Positions 26,410-35,409 of a stretch of DNA of 64,000 bases are shown here, in pieces. The stretch is from assembly GCA_016926155.1 (NCBI GenBank), contig JAFGPC010000122.1, positions 27,549-91,548 of the forward strand, in the 5' to 3' direction. The stretch comes from Sedimentisphaerales bacterium (GTDB lineage Bacteria; Planctomycetota; Phycisphaerae; Sedimentisphaerales; Anaerohalosphaeraceae). The position numbers were made by a program, and so were the translations under genes. A model generated the notes under the pieces. The model searched no databases. It was given only the letters and a program-made list of their open reading frames with translations, and was not told the DNA's origin. Every line of letters begins with the position of its first letter. Position 1 is the first letter of the stretch.

Positions 26410-27381
26410 CTATTGCTCCTTGGCTTCGATTATCAGCTTTTCCCAGATCTCGATGTCTGCTTGTTGAGGGGGGCGGGAGAGCGTGTAGTAAGCGGTTGCA
26501 TTCATGACACCTTCGCGGCTGATCCGCGACGGCAAACCGGCACTCTCGCCTGTCTCCACCGTAATATGCCCTTTGACTGAATCATAGGTGCAGTTACGGA
26601 GATAGCCCAGAAGTCCTTTGGGCTTGACATGCGGATGATGCAAGACGGGCAGGGAGTTTTTAGCAGGACCTTGGTTCAATGTCTCATGACCTGTCACAGC
26701 CAACATTCCCTCGCCATTAGTTTCGCCTAGCCATTCCGTATTCACAGATGGCGCTTCACCATGCAGTACCGACGGAAGTTGACGTTCACAATTCCACGCT
26801 TCCTGGTTTGCCAGTTTCTGCAAGGCGGCATTCGCTCTAAAGAGCAACTCTTGGATCGACCATAGATCGAGAAGGAAATTGTGCTCCTTGATTTTTAGCT
26901 GTCCACAGTCATTGCCCTGGGGGCATGATTCACACCCACGGGCAAGAGCACTGATCAACTTCAGCAATTCATTGGCTTCTAAGATTCGTCCTGCACTGTC
27001 CACAAGTACTTCAAAGGATTTACCCGATAGTTCTATAGCAGCATCAGTCAAGGATAACTCATGTAGGAAATCCGTTCGCTTTACCGCCACATCCTCAAAT
27101 GAGAGACGATAACAGAGAGAAGAATCAGAATGTTTTGAACCTATGGGCTGGATGAGATAAACAAGAGTGAGATTTTCCATAAGTTTCTGCCCGCCCGAAT
27201 CTGAACTTGGGTTATCAAACGCAACGCTTACCTCACGCTCCAACGTAGCCTGCCACCTCACGTACTTCAGTTCCTGCATGTCACCGGACATACTTCTAGA
27301 CTTCGAGGAACCGCAGCCAGCGAGAATACATCCCGCCACGACAGTGAGGATGGTGGGCACTAAGGTCTGCGAGCTTCGCAC
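26410..27381 (-). CDS. Hypothetical lipoprotein of the RHS island
   Basis: A 323-residue protein with a lipoprotein signal (TVVAGCILAGCGSS). The body has no domain I recognise. It shows a pattern of mixed beta strands and a Cys-containing stretch (GCESCPQGNDCGQ). It overlaps the SDR gene by 22 bases and is the last gene of the six-gene minus-strand operon, just inside repeat A. A role at the outer or inner membrane together with the RHS and beta-propeller lipoproteins is inferred only from position. Confidence 0.7.
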   Translation of the reverse strand: MRSSQTLVPTILTVVAGCILAGCGSSKSRSMSGDMQELKYVRWQATLEREVSVAFDNPSSDSGGQKLMENLTLVYLIQPIGSKHSDSSLCYRLSFEDVAVKRTDFLHELSLTDAAIELSGKSFEVLVDSAGRILEANELLKLISALARGCESCPQGNDCGQLKIKEHNFLLDLWSIQELLFRANAALQKLANQEAWNCERQLPSVLHGEAPSVNTEWLGETNGEGMLAVTGHETLNQGPAKNSLPVLHHPHVKPKGLLGYLRNCTYDSVKGHITVETGESAGLPSRISREGVMNATAYYTLSRPPQQADIEIWEKLIIEAKEQ

Positions 27382-28415
27382 ATTGCCTCCTCTCTGGAAA
27401 TTAAAGATAGATTGTCACACAAGAATTCGGTTAGCTTCGCACAGATAGGCATTGCCTCGCCGAGTTCCTTCGAAATCCTTTCGTTTGAGTACACGTTGCC
27501 TGCGTTGACAAAAGGCAGATACACGTCCAGTAACTTCATAAATTCGCTCTTTTCACCTGCATTCCTGCGCTTTTGCCACTCTTCACCTGCTATGCACGTA
27601 ACGGACTTACCATAGAATTGTGCCGCAACATCAATGCATTCTCCACACGTAACAGAGGCACCGAGACCTGCGGAAATGTGATAGCAATTATGTTCCTTGT
27701 GATGCTTTCTAACCAGTTCAATTATAGCTCTGACTACATAATCAACCGGGACTATATCCACCCATGTATCTTCCCGGATTGGCAACACACCAAGTTTAGA
27801 CGCGACAGGAAAGAACCAAAGTATTTCTCTGGCAAATCGTCTAAGTGGAAGGTTACGGGAGACAACGATACTGGGGCGTACACATATGACGTCCAGGTTA
27901 TAAGACCGAATAAGCTGTTCCGTGTTTCGCTTCGAGAGCACGTAACTATTTGCATAGCCCTGGAGAGCATTGTTTTCAAGCAAGACGGTGTTGCACGGAT
28001 GAGTGCATACCGAGGCCGTACTCATGTGGAGTATTTCAGGTTTAGACGGCCAAGTAGACACTTCCTCAAGCAGATTGGTCACACCAACTGGATTAACGTC
28101 ATATTCTGAGTCTGACTTGTTGAATCTTGTCTCGCCGGCGGTGTGTATTACATGATCACATCGGTCAATCAATTGATAGCGAACACGTTTGTCAATGCCT
28201 AAGGCTGGTTTCCGGATGTCGCCGCAAACCGCGTGCAGATTTGCACACAATCTTCTGTCGACATTTTTAATGCGAGATAGAAGGCGTCTCATAGCCATGT
28301 GTTGATCGGCTGCGCGAACCAATGCCCACACTACGTATCCGTCCCTCAGTAGTTCTGCGCATAATTCTCCACCGATGAAGCCGGTTCCGCCTGTCAAAAA
28401 TACTATGTTGCCCAT
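27360..28415 (-). CDS. Extended SDR, thioester-reductase/NAD-binding_4-like
   Basis: A 351-residue NAD(P)-dependent reductase. The nucleotide site is FLTGGTGFIGGELCAELL (residues 6-23), the acidic turn is in CGDIRKP, and the catalytic Tyr-x-x-x-Lys is Y158-VLS-K162 with a Ser/Thr-rich strand just before (LHMSTASV). The overall pattern fits the male-sterility or thioester reductase branch of extended SDRs, which reduce acyl thioesters or act on nucleotide sugars. In this operon it could modify a lipid or sugar attached to the surface protein. It starts 50 bp after the exosortase-like gene and overlaps the next lipoprotein gene. Confidence 0.8.
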   Translation of the reverse strand: MGNIVFLTGGTGFIGGELCAELLRDGYVVWALVRAADQHMAMRRLLSRIKNVDRRLCANLHAVCGDIRKPALGIDKRVRYQLIDRCDHVIHTAGETRFNKSDSEYDVNPVGVTNLLEEVSTWPSKPEILHMSTASVCTHPCNTVLLENNALQGYANSYVLSKRNTEQLIRSYNLDVICVRPSIVVSRNLPLRRFAREILWFFPVASKLGVLPIREDTWVDIVPVDYVVRAIIELVRKHHKEHNCYHISAGLGASVTCGECIDVAAQFYGKSVTCIAGEEWQKRRNAGEKSEFMKLLDVYLPFVNAGNVYSNERISKELGEAMPICAKLTEFLCDNLSLISREEAMCEARRP

Positions 28416-28465
28416 AAGGTCCTGAAATAGCGGTAATCTTAGCCGATTTGTTGTCTCGATTGGTC

Positions 28466-29122
28466 CTAATACCGCGGTGTCAGATTTCCTTTATCCACTG
28501 TCACTCTCACATTCATCCCGGCCCAGATTATAACTAGCAGCGCCAACGTTAAGTACCACAGTACATAGTCCGGCAGGTCATGACTAACCCACCGATTGTA
28601 GCCCCTATTTGTAAGGTTAATACCTACCCATATCCTCGCTATATTCAAGGGAAACCATACTAGTATAACGAGAATACCTATGACGCAACTTCTCCAGAAC
28701 CGGCGTGAACAGCTTAGTGCGAAAGGCATAGCGATAAGCAACCAATCCACATAAGTGCATTCATCGTTAATAGGGACGACTATATTGTTAGCTAAAATGC
28801 GATTCCCCGATACTTCCACCTCGTATCCATTCTCTTGCAGGACAAACATCTCTGCCCGCATAACCCATTGTATCAAGAAACTCCAGTTACAAGTATAGAA
28901 TAGTACTGCCCCAAGAAAGACCGCGATAAGAATCAGGTGAGTATTCCGTGGAAGAATTATTCTGTATGGTCCGATTTTGTAGACACATGAAGTCATGGGC
29001 TGAGTTGGTGGCTGAGGTGCAAGGACCGTATTATGATCACATCGAAAGAACAAGAGCAAATTGTGATAAAGATAAAACATTGCAAAACAAAGGCCTTTTA
29101 GATGGCGATCCTTATCTCTCAT
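28466..29122 (-). CDS. Small exosortase/archaeosortase-like membrane protein
   Basis: A 218-residue protein with about five membrane segments. The catalytic triad pattern of exosortases is present: Cys122 in NDECTYVDWLL, Arg163 in FPLNIARIWVGI, and His181 in WVSHDLPDYVLWYLTL, each next to or within a predicted membrane helix. Exosortases cut and sort proteins that carry a C-terminal signal with a hydrophobic helix and basic end. This one is shorter than most (250-500 residues) and lies two genes downstream of a huge RHS protein with such a tail. The start overlaps the preceding stop by 4 bases; an internal start at MTSCVYKIG is possible. Confidence 0.72.
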   Translation of the reverse strand: MRDKDRHLKGLCFAMFYLYHNLLLFFRCDHNTVLAPQPPTQPMTSCVYKIGPYRIILPRNTHLILIAVFLGAVLFYTCNWSFLIQWVMRAEMFVLQENGYEVEVSGNRILANNIVVPINDECTYVDWLLIAMPFALSCSRRFWRSCVIGILVILVWFPLNIARIWVGINLTNRGYNRWVSHDLPDYVLWYLTLALLVIIWAGMNVRVTVDKGNLTPRY

Positions 29123-30237
29123 CTAACAGGTTCAGTAAGCATGTCAACTGCAAATAAAATATCTGGTCGCTCATCCCTCGTATAATCATAACACAAAATA
29201 GTCTTCCAGTCCTCGATCAGGAAGAACGAGTTCGTGTCAGGAAAAAAATTCAATAGGTGTGTCTTCGAGCCCAAGTATTTTTCATGCTGGAGAGAAAAAT
29301 TTTCATCCAAAAGCATTATTTTCTTATCCGATTCAATGGCTATCCAGTCTGTCAATACAAGAACATTCAAATATGGATCTTTCGTTTCGTAAAGCAAATG
29401 ATCACCGATAAAGAGACTTGTTCTGTCCTGCACTTTTTCTTGCGCATCTTTGCGATGCGACGTACTGTAAACGGGTTTCCCGCGAAAACTCCCTTTTAGC
29501 CCAATATCAAAGTCTTTCTTTAGGCTGTCGACGATTTTGAACCTTTGGCCATCCCATGATACTTTCGCAATTGTATTCTGGCCGATGGTTACGTATAATT
29601 CATTATTACTTGACCACATAGGAAAGCCAGACATCTCGATGCCCGTCCCCTCACAAGTCTTTCCCCCATCGAACGAAACCGCAAGTACGCCACTATTTAG
29701 CAATTGATTTGTTGGCATGATTGCTAAGCCGGCTAAGATTGTTCCATCCGGACTCCACCTAAAGCATGATAAAATGTTTGGGTAGCCGTCTTTACTGATT
29801 ACGGTCGAAACGTTGTCATTTGAAGTGGCATTGAACATGACCAGCCTACCTTCATCCCGCCTAAACCATCTCCTAGTGCTTCGTTCATAGTAACCACCGC
29901 TGTCATCATAGATCTTGGTGAAAGCTGCATAATATAACTGGTTGCCGTGAGCAGGCCTCCACGCCATATCTCTAATTACCCACTCTTCCAGTTGCTGACA
30001 GCTTTTGCGCGAAGAGTCATCACCCAAGAATAGCAAGACGGGTTTCGTTTCTGAAACGGCAGGCCGATCCCATCCTTTGACTTTTGAACCAACCAGTATG
30101 GCCAATATATCACCGTCGGGATTCAAATACGAAAAAGCAGATATACCTGTTTCAGTATCTGCTTCGTCGTTGCACCCGCTTAGCAATAACAGAACTAACA
30201 CCAACATCAAATATGTAATGTTGCGTTCAAGTCTCAT
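29119..30237 (-). CDS. Lipoprotein, beta-propeller-like (TolB/BNR type)
   Basis: 372 residues from ATG 30237, which has GGAGG eight bases upstream; the longer frame to 30291 has no such site. The lipobox is LLLLSGC. The body has repeated propeller-like strands: CFRWSPDGTILAGLAI, LAVSFDGGKTCEG (an Asp-box-like turn) and FPMWSSNNELYVTIG. Its start overlaps the end of the RHS gene by 11 bases and its stop overlaps the exosortase-like gene by 4, so it is tightly coupled to both. It could act as a periplasmic or outer-membrane partner of the RHS protein. Confidence 0.75.
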   Translation of the reverse strand: MRLERNITYLMLVLVLLLLSGCNDEADTETGISAFSYLNPDGDILAILVGSKVKGWDRPAVSETKPVLLFLGDDSSRKSCQQLEEWVIRDMAWRPAHGNQLYYAAFTKIYDDSGGYYERSTRRWFRRDEGRLVMFNATSNDNVSTVISKDGYPNILSCFRWSPDGTILAGLAIMPTNQLLNSGVLAVSFDGGKTCEGTGIEMSGFPMWSSNNELYVTIGQNTIAKVSWDGQRFKIVDSLKKDFDIGLKGSFRGKPVYSTSHRKDAQEKVQDRTSLFIGDHLLYETKDPYLNVLVLTDWIAIESDKKIMLLDENFSLQHEKYLGSKTHLLNFFPDTNSFFLIEDWKTILCYDYTRDERPDILFAVDMLTEPVR

Positions 30238-33200
30238 ACGGCAGCCTCCAGTATCTGAATAATCCCACCAATAACAAGCATAACACAGCAATAACTAAGA
30301 TTCCATGTGCCGATCCCCATGGATCTTCGAACGGCTGTCCGGTTTCCGCAAAAGCGACACAGACTTCATTGCATGAACCGAGTTCTGCTGCGTTCGCAGC
30401 AGCTTCGCACAAAGTCAGCGGACCCTTCAGGGCATTGTCCATTATTTCTTCGATTAGCTTTTTCACAGCCTCTTTAGTCATTGTGTCCAGCTTGTCTTGT
30501 GACAATCCAATGGCCTGACAATAACAATATGCAAAACATTCGTCTTCTGAGTAGGTATGGTCGGGGTCCCATTCCAACAGAATGTCAATGGTTTCCTGTA
30601 TAGGATTAGCATCCAAGCCGTAAGGATCTGTGTAGATTAGCGGTTGCGACATCGTCAGCTGATATAGTGACATTCCATTGGCATATTGTGGGTACTCGAA
30701 ATACGATCCTTTCTTAAGATCCGATACCCCATTCAAGAAGAACTCCAGATTCTTTGAGCGTGCAATTGCCAAGTATGTTCTTGTAAATGTGCTATGTTTA
30801 AGAGGGCGAGCCGTTGGTCCTGTCTTTCCAATGAACCGGGGATACTTACGAAACAGTAATCTGATACTAATGCCCAGAGGATCATGGGTTAGAAACCTTC
30901 CAAGTTCCGGGCTGTAATCACGATGGCGATAATACATGCGACAAAGATTGGAACCGTCAAGGCTGTCCAATCTACGCCCGGTGAAGGTGTAGGGATTCGC
31001 GTAGGCGCTTACGGTTCGGGGGGTGTATGAGGCATCGGTCACATGAACCTTGCCATAAGCGTCATACTCGTAGCGTTCGACAACCGTCCAGGCCTCATCG
31101 ATCCAGCCGATCAGGGCGGCCGTAGAGTACAGGTGATCGTGGGCGTAGTAGTAGTCGTTTGTGCCGTCATTCATGACGAGGGGCTCGTCGATGTAGTTAC
31201 CGTAGACGAAGTAGCGTTGCTGATTACCCGCGCCATCGTGCTCGGCTAATACCTGCCACTCGGGGCTGTTGTAATAAACTGTTGTTGTCGAAGCAACCGC
31301 ATCGACCATACATATCCGCCGGCCCAGCGCATCATACGCATACTCGGCCACGTCGTTACTCGATGAATCCTCAATCTTCACCACGCGATTCTCATAGTCA
31401 TATGTGTACTGGTAACCATCTTTGTCTACGGACAAATTGCCCGCGTCATCGTGCGACATGGAACTACCACCTATGGTCGTATACCGGTTCGTTGATGAAT
31501 CTACTGTGAAGTTGATAGTTCCGTCCTCCCGTAAGGTCTGATTACCGGCCCTGTTACCAAGGTCATCCATCACGAAGGCCTCGGTATCGCTGTCATGATA
31601 TGTCACATCTGTCAAACGTTCCAGATCATCGTAAGTGTATTCATTGTACGGATCGCCTGCGCGGTGGTCAAACGTTTTCCGATAGATATTATTCTCATCA
31701 GCCACATACGAATACCCAAACTTGACCATAGACTCCCCATAATCGATATCCGTAACCCGGCCGATATTGTCGTAGGCAAAGTCGGCCGTAACATTCGGTA
31801 CGTTATACAACCGTCGCGCAACCCGCGGGCCGACATACTGGTACTCGAACAGCGTCGTTGCATTCCGCGAAAGGGTGTCAATCCGGCCATCCCACGTATT
31901 CGTGCGATCAATTGTGGAACCGTCTGGATAGACGGTCTGCGTGCGGTTGCCGGCATTGTCATAAGCATACTCGATATGCTTTGCCGCCAGGCCGCCGATT
32001 GTCTCCCACGCGTCGGACATCCGCCCGATGTCGTTATACTCAAAAACCGATTGGCTGATGGTGGACTGGCCTTCCTGCTTTTGAGCAGTGAGTATCCGTC
32101 GCAGGCCGTCGTAGGTGAAGGTCTCGATTGTGGTCACCGAATTCACAATTACCTGCTTCTGCGTCATATTGTAGACGTCGTCGTAGGTATAGTAAGTCTC
32201 CCAGCCCCGCTGATCGGTACGTTTGGAGACCTTGCCTGCAGGGGTGTAGGTATACTCAATCGTCGCGGCGTCGGGGTAGGTAATCTTCGTTACTCGGCCG
32301 AGGCCATCGTATTCATATTCAGTCAACTGCCGAGTGTTCGGATTGGCACTGTCAGCATACCCGGCGATCCATTGCCGGCGTCCCAAAGCATCGTAGCCGT
32401 ACTCCGTAATCTGATTAATGCCATCAGGGTTGCTTTGAGCATCGTACGGATCCAAAACCATCAGCGTCCTTCTGCCCAGAAGATCGTATTCATAGGCCAC
32501 GATCACCCCATTGGGGCGGATTTCCTGGATCCGGTAACCAAGCGCATCATAGACGTATTCGGTCGTCTGCCAGCTTGCATCAGACTGAACATCCGGGTTC
32601 TGCGGTTTTTCAATGCGGTATGCCAATCGTCCCTGCAGATCATAAAAGAAGTCAGTTGTTTGCAGGATGTCATCGCCGATCGGATTAAGGTCCTGTTTCT
32701 GAATACGTGCAACGCGGCCTGCCTCATCATAAGCATAAATGGTGACATTGCCATCCGGGTCTTCGGTCCAAGCCTTGCGGTCGAGAACATCGTATTCATG
32801 AGTGGTGGTAGCCGCAGTCGCATCGTTCATGCCGTAGCCGCCATAGTAGATGGTCTCTTCAAGCATTGGACCGTTAGCCCATGCATACGCGTACCGGGTA
32901 ACCTTGTCTGTATTCGGATCTGAAGGCGTTAATTCGCCCGTAGTGGCATCGGCCATCACCGTATATTCAACAAGGTCACCGGCCTCATTGTAAGCAAACC
33001 GCGTCTGCTTCAGGGCAATGTCATCTTCTAAGTTCTCCGGTGTGTCGTTGCAATCATAAGCAATTTCTCTGATCACATGTCCCAGTTTATCCAGTGTCCG
33101 AACACGATAATGTCCCTCTGCGTCGGTTGTCTTGATTAATCTGTTCAGGCCGTCGTACTCATATCTGGTTGTGTTGCCGCACGTATCGGTCATACTGATG

Positions 33201-35365
33201 CGGTTGCCATTCAGGTCGTAGGCTAACAATATATCCTTGTCATTGGGATCGGTCACCTTGACCGGTAGTCCTCGCTCGTCATAAAAGAACTGCGTTTGCT
33301 GTTCCAGGGCATTTGTGACAATTTTTAGCCGTTCGTTCTTGTCGTACTCATATGACGTTTCATTACCCAGTGTATCAGTCTTCCTCGTAAGATTGCCCCA
33401 CGGATCGTACGTGAATTCAGTGATTTGCCAGGGATTCAACGGATCTGAGGTTTCCCGCTTGACTTGTTTGCGATAGCCATTTTGGTCATAAGAACAAAGA
33501 GTCTCATACCCCTCGGGCGAGATTACCTTGGTGATCTGATCGTGGGTATTGCAGAAAACCTGCACTATGCCACCGTCGGGCTTGGTCACGGTTTCTATCC
33601 GGCCCAAGTCGTCATAGGTGTAAGAGGTTGTCAAGTTGAGATGTTCGGGTTCTCCTCCGAAATCTTCGACAACCTCCTGCAAGAAGCCTGTCGTTTCGGA
33701 ATAGACATATTTCCTCACAGCTCCCGCGGGATTAGTGTATGTCTCGATCTTGCCAGCGGTAGTATAGGTTAATTCCTCGACAGCGGCTATTAGACCGTTT
33801 GGAGTCTGGATTTCGGGATGGGTGATCTTTATGACACGTCCAACTACATTGTATTCGTACTTTGTCTCGTTACCCATTGCATCAGTTATTGTATTGGGTT
33901 CGGTGTAATAAATAGGATCATATTCATACAAGATGGCGATGACATTAAGGTTGTTTGGATCGTTGGGATCGCCGGGTGACGTCTTGTGGTAGATGCCGGT
34001 CCGCATATGGTCAGCATTATACGTGTAGGCAGTGCAGTTGCCCGCCGGATAGATGACCAGCGTATTCCGCATCAAGTCATCATAAAAATATTCAGTGACA
34101 TACTGGTTTGGATCGGAGCTCGGATCAGTCATGAAGACAATCTGCTTTGTTCTTAAACCTGCGTCATTATAGTAAACCTCTTTTCTATTTCCTTCGGGGT
34201 CGATAATTGTGGACACTTTGTTCACAGCGTCATATGTAATGTCGTGACTTCCTCCGGCTCTTTCCTGTTTATACACCCTGTAGACTTGGCGACCGCTGTC
34301 ATAACTATAATAATTCCGCACCAACATTTGACTTTGAGGATCAAATGCTGCTATCATGTTATGGTTGCTATACATATACGTGAACTTTATTCGATTTTGC
34401 CCCGCGTATTCATCTGTGTCAGGGTACGCTACTTGGCTCAGATCATAAGCTGCTGAGTAATAGTAATACCATCTGCGATCACCGGTCATGTCATAGATTT
34501 GCGACAGCCGATGGCTACTGTTGTAATACAGTCGTATGTCGCGTCCCAGCGTATCTGTGATGCGTGTGATAAAGCCTGTGATTGAATTATGTTCAAACGA
34601 CACCTGGTTACCGTAGTCGTCCCGAATGTGCTTAAGCCGTCCATAGTCATTTCCCTCTTCGGTGGTGAAGTGATACGTCAGATTCTCATTCAACACTACC
34701 AGATCGAAGCCTGCAGGATCAATTGTCTGGACAAAATAATGGGATGAATTGCCAGCCAGTGCATAGACATCCGGATTTGTAGATACTTTGGAATACTCTT
34801 TTGTGCCCGCTTCATGTGTAACATATGTCAAGCTCGTACTATCGACAGTGATAATCCGGGCATCATAGTTGATTGTCCAATTGTAGCCATATGGAGATTC
34901 ATATTTCCTCTGATTGCCGTAACTGCGGGTAATGATAATGGGAATGGGACCGTTAATACGAAGATCCGTTACTGAAAAATGAAACTCCCCCGTGCTTGAG
35001 GTCACGGGATCGGCAACATTAGTGCTATAACATGGCGAGGTGTCATCGTCGCAGTCGCTACCACCTCCGCTGCCGCCCATCCCAGGGCCGGGAAATGGGC
35101 CTGAAAGGAATTCAGAGTCGATGGATCTGTTCCCACTACTGCCACCGCCACTGCCTCCACTTGGACCGCCGCTGTCAGAACAAGGATTTGGGCCGGGACC
35201 GCCGTCCGGGGGATTAGTCGGAGGTGTGGGCGGGGGGACACAGCCCAATGCACTTGTACCCAAATTATATGAATCAAAGGGAGACTGTGCTACATCTACA
35301 AATGGTATGAGAACAACTACAGCTATTCCAATGGTCATGCACATCAATAGGATTCTTCCGTTCAT
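30227..35365 (-). CDS. RHS repeat protein with C-terminal membrane tail
   Basis: 1712 residues from ATG 35365, preceded by AAAGGAG; a further in-frame ATG lies at 35395. Order: signal/anchor helix (1-25), Pro/Gly/Ser-rich linker to about residue 100, a DUF6531-like entry (DPVTSSTGEFHFSVTDLRI), about 35 YD/RHS repeats forming the usual beta cocoon, and the RHS core end (YYRHRDYSPELGRFLTHDPL). Then comes an insertion of about 60 residues before NGMSLYQLTMSQPLIYTDPYG. After the core there are about 120 residues with many Cys, and a final hydrophobic helix GILVIAVLCLLLVGLF followed by basic residues. No nuclease or deaminase motif is visible at the end. The tail looks like a sorting or anchor signal. 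Confidence 0.93.
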   Translation of the reverse strand: MNGRILLMCMTIGIAVVVLIPFVDVAQSPFDSYNLGTSALGCVPPPTPPTNPPDGGPGPNPCSDSGGPSGGSGGGSSGNRSIDSEFLSGPFPGPGMGGSGGGSDCDDDTSPCYSTNVADPVTSSTGEFHFSVTDLRINGPIPIIITRSYGNQRKYESPYGYNWTINYDARIITVDSTSLTYVTHEAGTKEYSKVSTNPDVYALAGNSSHYFVQTIDPAGFDLVVLNENLTYHFTTEEGNDYGRLKHIRDDYGNQVSFEHNSITGFITRITDTLGRDIRLYYNSSHRLSQIYDMTGDRRWYYYYSAAYDLSQVAYPDTDEYAGQNRIKFTYMYSNHNMIAAFDPQSQMLVRNYYSYDSGRQVYRVYKQERAGGSHDITYDAVNKVSTIIDPEGNRKEVYYNDAGLRTKQIVFMTDPSSDPNQYVTEYFYDDLMRNTLVIYPAGNCTAYTYNADHMRTGIYHKTSPGDPNDPNNLNVIAILYEYDPIYYTEPNTITDAMGNETKYEYNVVGRVIKITHPEIQTPNGLIAAVEELTYTTAGKIETYTNPAGAVRKYVYSETTGFLQEVVEDFGGEPEHLNLTTSYTYDDLGRIETVTKPDGGIVQVFCNTHDQITKVISPEGYETLCSYDQNGYRKQVKRETSDPLNPWQITEFTYDPWGNLTRKTDTLGNETSYEYDKNERLKIVTNALEQQTQFFYDERGLPVKVTDPNDKDILLAYDLNGNRISMTDTCGNTTRYEYDGLNRLIKTTDAEGHYRVRTLDKLGHVIREIAYDCNDTPENLEDDIALKQTRFAYNEAGDLVEYTVMADATTGELTPSDPNTDKVTRYAYAWANGPMLEETIYYGGYGMNDATAATTTHEYDVLDRKAWTEDPDGNVTIYAYDEAGRVARIQKQDLNPIGDDILQTTDFFYDLQGRLAYRIEKPQNPDVQSDASWQTTEYVYDALGYRIQEIRPNGVIVAYEYDLLGRRTLMVLDPYDAQSNPDGINQITEYGYDALGRRQWIAGYADSANPNTRQLTEYEYDGLGRVTKITYPDAATIEYTYTPAGKVSKRTDQRGWETYYTYDDVYNMTQKQVIVNSVTTIETFTYDGLRRILTAQKQEGQSTISQSVFEYNDIGRMSDAWETIGGLAAKHIEYAYDNAGNRTQTVYPDGSTIDRTNTWDGRIDTLSRNATTLFEYQYVGPRVARRLYNVPNVTADFAYDNIGRVTDIDYGESMVKFGYSYVADENNIYRKTFDHRAGDPYNEYTYDDLERLTDVTYHDSDTEAFVMDDLGNRAGNQTLREDGTINFTVDSSTNRYTTIGGSSMSHDDAGNLSVDKDGYQYTYDYENRVVKIEDSSSNDVAEYAYDALGRRICMVDAVASTTTVYYNSPEWQVLAEHDGAGNQQRYFVYGNYIDEPLVMNDGTNDYYYAHDHLYSTAALIGWIDEAWTVVERYEYDAYGKVHVTDASYTPRTVSAYANPYTFTGRRLDSLDGSNLCRMYYRHRDYSPELGRFLTHDPLGISIRLLFRKYPRFIGKTGPTARPLKHSTFTRTYLAIARSKNLEFFLNGVSDLKKGSYFEYPQYANGMSLYQLTMSQPLIYTDPYGLDANPIQETIDILLEWDPDHTYSEDECFAYCYCQAIGLSQDKLDTMTKEAVKKLIEEIMDNALKGPLTLCEAAANAAELGSCNEVCVAFAETGQPFEDPWGSAHGILVIAVLCLLLVGLFRYWRLPYET

Positions 35366-35409
35366 CGCTTTGACTCCTTTTCGTGAGTAGTGCAAACCTG
35401 CTTCTTATT

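Noticed and set aside
30227..30700. RHS C-terminus as a polymorphic toxin with a following immunity gene
   Set aside because: No nuclease, deaminase or ADP-ribosyl motif is visible, the chain ends in a membrane helix, and the next gene is a propeller-like lipoprotein rather than a small immunity protein.
31595..32923. A 442-codon plus-strand frame opposite the RHS gene
   Set aside because: It mirrors the repetitive RHS coding sequence on the other strand, has no ribosome binding site or domain, and long antisense frames are expected opposite YD-repeat coding.
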